Assembly (NCBI RefSeq): GCF_020216685.1
Contig: NZ_JAIWNS010000061.1
Span: 1-10,000, forward strand
Source: Methanospirillum hungatei
GTDB taxonomy: Archaea > Halobacteriota > Methanomicrobia > Methanomicrobiales > Methanospirillaceae
Reading direction: 5' to 3'
DNA length: 10,000 nt
The notes beneath the pieces are model-generated. The model saw only the letters and a program-made list of their open reading frames with translations. It was not told the origin of the DNA and made no database searches. The position numbers and the translations under genes were made by a program. Positions 6,417-10,000 of the stretch are shown one piece after another. Every line of letters starts with the position of its first letter. The first letter of the stretch is position 1.

Positions 6417-7676
6417 ATGACAGAAGAATTAAAGATGACAGATACTGGTACTACTCGTATATGGGGGATTGAGGCAGAGAAAGGCAGATGGATCCTGGTT
6501 TTTCTCGGGATGGTTATCAATCTCTGTCTGGGAACGGTGTACTCATGGTCCGTATTTGTCGGACCGCTGACCGAATATTTTACAAAAACCCTCGGGCAGG
6601 CGGTGACAGCAAGTGAGATACTCATGCCCTTCTCGGTCTTTTTGGCATGTTTCGCGATAGCAATGCCCCTGACCGGTAAGTACCTTGATATCTACGGTCC
6701 CCGGAAGATCATCATGGCCGGTGGAATTCTGACCGGTCTTGGATGGATTCTGGCGTCCTTTTCCAAGTCGGTTCTGATGCTTTACATCCTGTACGGTGTT
6801 ATTGGCGGACTTGGCGTTGGTATTGCCTATGGTGCCCCGGTTGCAGCTGCTGCCAGGTGGTTTCCTGATCGGCGGGGATTTGCTGTCGGACTTGTCCTGC
6901 TGGGATTCGGGTTTTCCGCATTCATTACCGCAAATCTGGCAGGTGTGCTTATCGGGATGACCGGGGTCATGGGAACGTTCAGGATATTTGGCATCGCATT
7001 TATCATCCTGACTCTTCTCCTGGCTATACCGTTCAGATTCCCTCCATCTGGCTGGACCCCTACGGGATTTACCGGATCTGCCGCCACCGCCGGGCCTTCA
7101 TGTTCGATAACCCTGCCGGAGATGGTCAGATCAGGACGATTTTATGCTCTCTGGATCTGCTATTTTATCGGCTGCCTTGCCGGTCTTATGGCGATATCCA
7201 TATCAAAACCGGTCGGTTCAGAGGTGGTCGGGATAGAGGCAGCTCTTGGGACCATGCTTGTCGGGTTCTTTGCCATCTTTAATGGTGGAGGGCGCCCGGT
7301 CTTCGGGGCTCTGACTGATAAGATAAATCCCCGGAATACGGCAATCGTTTCGTTTCTTCTCATCGGAGGAGCGTCTCTCCTGCTTGCATCCGTCCCGTCA
7401 GTCCCGGTCTATATCATTGCCTTTGCCCTGTTATGGGGGTGTCTTGGGGGCTGGCTTGCAATTGCTCCGGCATCTACCGCCCGGTTCTTCGGGACCGGAG
7501 ACTATCCGCGATGCTATGGTGTCATCTTCCTTGCCTATGGGGCAGGGGCGATTGCAGGACCACAGATAGCCGGATACATCCGTGACGCAACCGGTTCCTA
7601 TCTTGGTGTGTTTCCGGTTGTTGCAGTGCTGGCCGTCATCGGGATCATAACAGCCTTCTTCATGAAGGAAAAATAA
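6417..7676 (+). CDS. OFA-family major facilitator transporter (probable monocarboxylate permease)
   Basis: A 419-residue polytopic membrane protein with about 12 hydrophobic segments in two halves separated by a polar stretch at about 208-240. The first segment carries the OFA signature LGTVYSWSVF (38-47). The loop after TM2 has GKYLDIYGPRK (87-97), and the matching second-half loop has GGGRPVFGALTDK (290-302), the MFS motif-A pair. OFA stands for oxalate/formate antiporter; members move small carboxylates such as oxalate, formate or lactate, and many annotated ones are untested. The TM11 region (VIFLAYGAGAIAGPQIAGY) has no lysine or arginine, so the charged residue needed for oxalate in the Oxalobacter protein is not evident and oxalate is a poor guess. 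The gene lies 18 bases after the synthetase, with GGGG 5 bases before its ATG, so uptake of acetate or a related acid for the synthetase is the best inference. Substrate and direction are unproven. Confidence 0.88.
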   Translation: MTEELKMTDTGTTRIWGIEAEKGRWILVFLGMVINLCLGTVYSWSVFVGPLTEYFTKTLGQAVTASEILMPFSVFLACFAIAMPLTGKYLDIYGPRKIIMAGGILTGLGWILASFSKSVLMLYILYGVIGGLGVGIAYGAPVAAAARWFPDRRGFAVGLVLLGFGFSAFITANLAGVLIGMTGVMGTFRIFGIAFIILTLLLAIPFRFPPSGWTPTGFTGSAATAGPSCSITLPEMVRSGRFYALWICYFIGCLAGLMAISISKPVGSEVVGIEAALGTMLVGFFAIFNGGGRPVFGALTDKINPRNTAIVSFLLIGGASLLLASVPSVPVYIIAFALLWGCLGGWLAIAPASTARFFGTGDYPRCYGVIFLAYGAGAIAGPQIAGYIRDATGSYLGVFPVVAVLAVIGIITAFFMKEK

Positions 7677-7684
7677 AAATTTTT
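7675..7684. terminator. Putative T-run terminator after the synthetase-transporter unit
   Basis: The sequence AAAAATTTTT overlaps the stop codon of the transporter gene and is symmetric, so it presents five Ts to either strand. Archaeal transcription commonly ends at such T-rich runs without a strong hairpin. It can serve the plus-strand unit and, read the other way, transcripts arriving from the minus-strand genes. Confidence 0.45.
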
Positions 7685-7794
7685 GGCGTAGTTCTTTGCC
7701 TTGAAAAACAATCTGTGAGAAATGATTGGTTCTATTAAGAACTTTCACCGGTTCATCTGCCTGGTCCGGTTTTCCACAGAATACTTCTAAAATT
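7685..7794. other. Convergent intergenic gap with no gene seen
   Basis: About 110 bases between the transporter gene (plus) and the 62-residue gene (minus), which point towards each other. Apart from the T run at its left edge I see only a weak ACCGG...CCGGT inverted repeat and short T runs. No gene or convincing RNA element is visible. Confidence 0.5.
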
Positions 7795-7983
7795 TCAGAC
7801 TTTTTCAACCGTGATCTTCACCCGGTCACCTGGCTGAAGTCCATGCCCCTTTGGGACATCGATGTTAAACCAGAGGGTTTTCGGATCATTCTGGGTGTTG
7901 TCCTGTGACATCAGGCAGTCTTTAAACTCATTAATGTCCCCGACAAATTCCAGTTCTGATTCAAATGAAATGATCTCCTTCAT
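7795..7983 (-). CDS. Small acidic protein of unknown function (62 residues)
   Basis: I do not recognise this protein. It has 62 residues, is acidic, has no membrane segment or cysteine pair, and alternates charged and hydrophobic residues as beta strands do. The C-terminal part (LWFNIDVPKGHGLQPGDRVKITVEKV, about 37-62) contains an LxPGDRVKI turn-and-strand pattern of the kind found at the end of small beta-barrel folds such as OB, TRAM or AbrB-like domains; this is resemblance only. No ribosome binding site precedes the ATG at 7983. Instead a TATA-like AATTAAAT (8014-8007) is centred 27 bases upstream, which would place the transcript start at the ATG itself, a leaderless mRNA. It follows the DUF7123-like gene by 25 bases on the same strand. 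The reading frame is plausible and supported by its promoter position, but expression is unproven. Confidence 0.6.
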   Translation of the reverse strand: MKEIISFESELEFVGDINEFKDCLMSQDNTQNDPKTLWFNIDVPKGHGLQPGDRVKITVEKV

Positions 7984-7998
7984 ACTTATGCGTACGGG

Positions 7999-8014
7999 AA
8001 AAAAGGATTTAATT
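7999..8014 (-). promoter_or_regulatory. Overlapping T-run terminator and TATA box between two small genes
   Basis: On the minus strand, AATTAAAT (8014-8007) overlaps the TAA stop (8011-8009) of the DUF7123-like gene and is followed by TTTTTT (8004-7999). The first fits a TATA box 27 bases from the next ATG, and the second fits an archaeal T-run terminator for the preceding gene. Both readings are by eye. Confidence 0.4.
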
Positions 8015-8260
8015 CTTTACCGGGGATACCATCCAGGTGGTGCTGTTTGAATAGCTCCACTTGACTATGGTAAGTTCCTGACAGATATCTGCAAGAATTG
8101 CCATGTTGGTCCCCACTTCCTTGGAAGACAGCCCCAGGTCTTTTGCAATGTACTTGGACTTGAAGTAATGTCTTCCTGATTCGAGCCCTTTTCTGAGATA
8201 GGTAATAAGACGCGACTGCGTCTCGTTGTACTTCTCTCTAAATTTTATGTGTGATGGCAT
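8009..8260 (-). CDS. Small winged-helix protein, DUF7123-like
   Basis: An 83-residue basic protein. Its central block, YFKSKYIAKDLGLSSKEVGT (about 32-51), followed by an N-M-x-x-L segment and ending WSYSNSTTWMV, closely resembles what I recall of small archaeal DUF7123 proteins, best known from haloarchaea. The pattern is a compact winged helix: a first helix rich in R, L and Y (QSRLITYLRKGLES), the HTH (KYIAKDLGLSSKEVGTNMAIL), then a two-strand wing. Function in the family is not established; DNA binding is inferred from the fold. The start is well supported: GGAGG at 8272-8268 lies 7 bases before the ATG, and a TATA-like TTTAAATT at 8310-8303 would give a leader of about 20 bases. A tandem/inverted repeat just upstream (8320-8344) is a candidate site for its own product or another regulator. 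It may also be reached by read-through from the RecJ-like gene, whose stop is 85 bases upstream. Confidence 0.8.
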   Translation of the reverse strand: MPSHIKFREKYNETQSRLITYLRKGLESGRHYFKSKYIAKDLGLSSKEVGTNMAILADICQELTIVKWSYSNSTTWMVSPVKN

Positions 8261-8310
8261 TATGAGACCTCCATCAGCGTACTTTACACATTCGATTGCA
8301 GGAATTTAAA
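8261..8310 (-). promoter_or_regulatory. Promoter and ribosome binding site of the DUF7123-like gene
   Basis: TTTAAATT (8310-8303) is a good archaeal TATA box centred 46 bases before the ATG. With a start about 25 bases downstream of it, the leader would be near 20 bases and contain GGAGG (8272-8268), spaced 7 bases from the ATG. The spacing of both elements is internally consistent. Confidence 0.55.
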
Positions 8311-8319
8311 GTTACCTTA

Positions 8320-8344
8320 ATTATCATGATTTATCATGAATAAT
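8320..8344. repeat. Tandem TTATCATGA pair forming an imperfect palindrome
   Basis: TTATCATGA occurs at 8321-8329 and again at 8331-8339, exactly 10 bases apart, one helical turn. Taken together with flanks ATTAT (8320-8324) and ATAAT (8340-8344), the block is also an inverted repeat with one extra base. It ends about 10 bases upstream of the TATA-like box of the DUF7123-like gene and just after the stop of the RecJ-like gene, an expected place for an activator or repressor site. Confidence 0.5.
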
Positions 8345-8345
8345 T

Positions 8346-10000
8346 TCAGACCGTTGGAAACTCTCCAATTTTCTCTGATAAACGTGCAATAACCTCTTCC
8401 CGCATTCCTTCGACAAATTTTATGCTTCCGACGACCAGATGACCACCGCCGTTCACTCCTGCTCCTGATATCTCTTCACGGAGTTCGCGGACCATCTGCG
8501 GGATATTCATGAGCACACCGCGGGACCTGAGCACCACAAAATCAGGCCCGAATCCGAGCGTGACAACAGGTTCTCCGGCGTATTGCTGGCATAACCGGTC
8601 ATGGACCTCCCCGCATGTTTTTCCCGGTGGCGGGAAGGTGAATTTGTGAGCATGAATCTCCACATCAATCTGGAAGAGGTGCGCTCCATTCGGAAGGGTT
8701 GATGCAAGCACATGCGGCATGCAGGTCTTTACCTGTTCACCAATAGCAAATTCAGCTTCAGCTACCAAGAGATCAACCATGTTCCGGTACCGGTCATGGT
8801 CCCCGTTCAGGTCCAGAATGTCCTTGATGAGTTCTTTCCCATCGTTAAATCTGAGATAAAACTGGATGTAATCAAGTGCCAGTGCAATCTTTCTGCAGTC
8901 CTCCTCTGAGTACCGGTCTGCTACCAGATCCAGGTATTGTTGCCGTTCAGGTGCCTCGCTTCTGTCTGCTACGCCTGCAACCGCTGCGATATGGCGCACC
9001 TGGTGGTCAACTTTCGGGAAGATAAGCCGGGCAATCTCGGTTCCCAGCATCCCAGCCGTGATCCCGTAATCGCCATCAACGTGATAGGGGTTTACATGGG
9101 CATTGAGATACTGGTCCACAATCTCATCCGGGTGATGGTGATCAAAGACGATCATCGGGATCCCGTATACCTTTGCCATCTTCATCGCCGGAAGATCTTC
9201 TTCTGTTGAACCATTGTCGGTCAGCATGATGAGCGGCATCTTCTGTCCGAATCTGATGTTATCACGGGTTGCATAATCCAGGTCACGGACGATGTCTTCT
9301 ATCTCATAGAATGGTGCCTTTGACGGAGCACGTTTAAAGAGGTAGTTCGCCGTATCATAGTCCCCGCCAGAGTCGTTTATAAGTGCAACGACAGCCTGTT
9401 CGATGGCAACCGCTGAACAGATCCCGTCGGCATCGGCATGGTGACGAAGCAGAATCGGCTGGGCGGTAAAGACAGCACGACGGATCTGTTTTGCAATCTT
9501 TCTCATCTCCGGGCGAAGCCGTTCAAGGACTGGGCTGTCGATTAACATGGGGATATCGGCAGGTTCTGCCCGGTCATCAATAGCCTGTTCAATCCGGTCA
9601 AGCACCTCTTTTGCCTCTGCTCCGTGCAGGACCTCAAGCCGTGCCAGTTCAACCTGGACCTGGCCGCCCCGCATCATCACATCACCGGTTGCCCGGACGG
9701 TATCACCTTGGTTTACATCAGGGAATGCACGTTTACCTGCCTCGATAAACCCAGCGGCATTTTCAGTGCCACTCTCATCAACAAGGGTAAAGATGGTCGG
9801 TCCTGAGGTCTGCTTAATCTGGGCTACCTGACACTCAAGCGTGACCGTTCTTCCGACTTTTTTCCCCAGTTCCTCAAGTTTTGTTGTCCGTCGCTTGCAC
9901 ACGACCGGCTGAATCTGATATGATGAGATGACGATCTCTTCAAGGTCAATATTTCCATTGTCCCGGATATTTCCTACTCTTACAATAACGGTGTCACCCT
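8346..10000 (-). CDS. Archaeal RecJ-like DHH-family phosphoesterase with OB-fold (partial, N-terminus outside window)
   Basis: A frame of 550 complete codons runs from the window edge to a TGA at 8348-8346. A GTG at 9902 is internal: the frame stays open upstream and encodes a plausible S1/OB-like segment (GDTVIVRVGNIRD), so the true start is beyond 10000. Next comes an OB-fold, roughly 9860-9620, then the DHH domain with motif I HADADG (DADG at 9434-9423), motif II LTDNGS, motif III DHHHPDE (DHH at 9143-9135) and motif IV ADRSE. A DHHA1-like end carries GVNGGGH (GGGH at 8450-8439). All metal-binding positions expected of the family appear intact. Proteins of this plan are the archaeal RecJ-like exonucleases, some with an N-terminal zinc finger, thought to act on single-stranded DNA or RNA in replication and repair. 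Substrate preference cannot be read from sequence. A non-nuclease phosphodiesterase role is possible. Confidence 0.88.
   Translation of the reverse strand, partial: GDTVIVRVGNIRDNGNIDLEEIVISSYQIQPVVCKRRTTKLEELGKKVGRTVTLECQVAQIKQTSGPTIFTLVDESGTENAAGFIEAGKRAFPDVNQGDTVRATGDVMMRGGQVQVELARLEVLHGAEAKEVLDRIEQAIDDRAEPADIPMLIDSPVLERLRPEMRKIAKQIRRAVFTAQPILLRHHADADGICSAVAIEQAVVALINDSGGDYDTANYLFKRAPSKAPFYEIEDIVRDLDYATRDNIRFGQKMPLIMLTDNGSTEEDLPAMKMAKVYGIPMIVFDHHHPDEIVDQYLNAHVNPYHVDGDYGITAGMLGTEIARLIFPKVDHQVRHIAAVAGVADRSEAPERQQYLDLVADRYSEEDCRKIALALDYIQFYLRFNDGKELIKDILDLNGDHDRYRNMVDLLVAEAEFAIGEQVKTCMPHVLASTLPNGAHLFQIDVEIHAHKFTFPPPGKTCGEVHDRLCQQYAGEPVVTLGFGPDFVVLRSRGVLMNIPQMVRELREEISGAGVNGGGHLVVGSIKFVEGMREEVIARLSEKIGEFPTV

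Noticed and set aside
7749..7773. ACCGG...CCGGT inverted repeat in the convergent gap, as a hairpin terminator.
   Set aside because: The stem has only 5 pairs with a long loop, is not followed by a T run, and CCGG is common in this sequence.
9900..9902. GTG at 9902 as the start of the RecJ-like protein.
   Set aside because: The frame remains open to the window edge and encodes a sensible beta-rich OB/S1-like segment, so the GTG is most likely an internal valine codon.

Overview
The window looks like a chromosomal segment of a methanogenic archaeon, most likely of the order Methanomicrobiales (Methanospirillum-like). I infer this from several signs together: PAS-rich sensory proteins including a winged-HTH/PAS fusion, a HisKA_2-type kinase with an N-terminal receiver, an archaeal RecJ-like DHH protein with OB folds, a small winged-helix protein resembling the archaeal DUF7123 family, AT-rich TATA-like promoters with GGAGG-type ribosome binding sites, and T-run terminators. 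No similarity search was possible, so the taxon is an inference.

Layout. Positions 1-4225 (minus strand) hold a three-gene signalling block, transcribed in the order wHTH-PAS-PAS-PAS regulator, REC-GAF-PAS-PAS-HisKA_2-HATPase kinase, then a response regulator that leaves the window at position 1. Kinase and response regulator overlap by ATGA, so they are probably translationally coupled. Positions 4226-4508 are a divergent intergenic region, unusually rich in palindromes. Positions 4509-7676 (plus strand) hold an AMP-forming acetyl-CoA synthetase and, 18 bases later, an OFA-family major facilitator transporter. Positions 7677-7794 are a convergent intergenic gap with a T-run terminator. Positions 7795-10000 (minus strand) hold a DHH/RecJ-like phosphoesterase whose start lies beyond the window, then a DUF7123-like winged-helix protein, then a 62-residue protein of unknown function.

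How the genes may work together. The synthetase and transporter look like a two-gene unit for importing a small monocarboxylate (acetate is the simplest guess) and activating it to its CoA thioester for carbon assimilation. The divergent wHTH-PAS protein has a DNA-binding head and is the natural candidate regulator of this unit and of itself. An 18-base perfect two-arm palindrome and several further palindromes in the shared promoter region are candidate operators. The adjacent two-component pair may respond to the same cue, but this is suggested only by position. I saw no mobile element, CRISPR array, tRNA or rRNA, and no obvious defence system. The most interesting material is the divergent control region and the small unexplained genes at 7795-8345.
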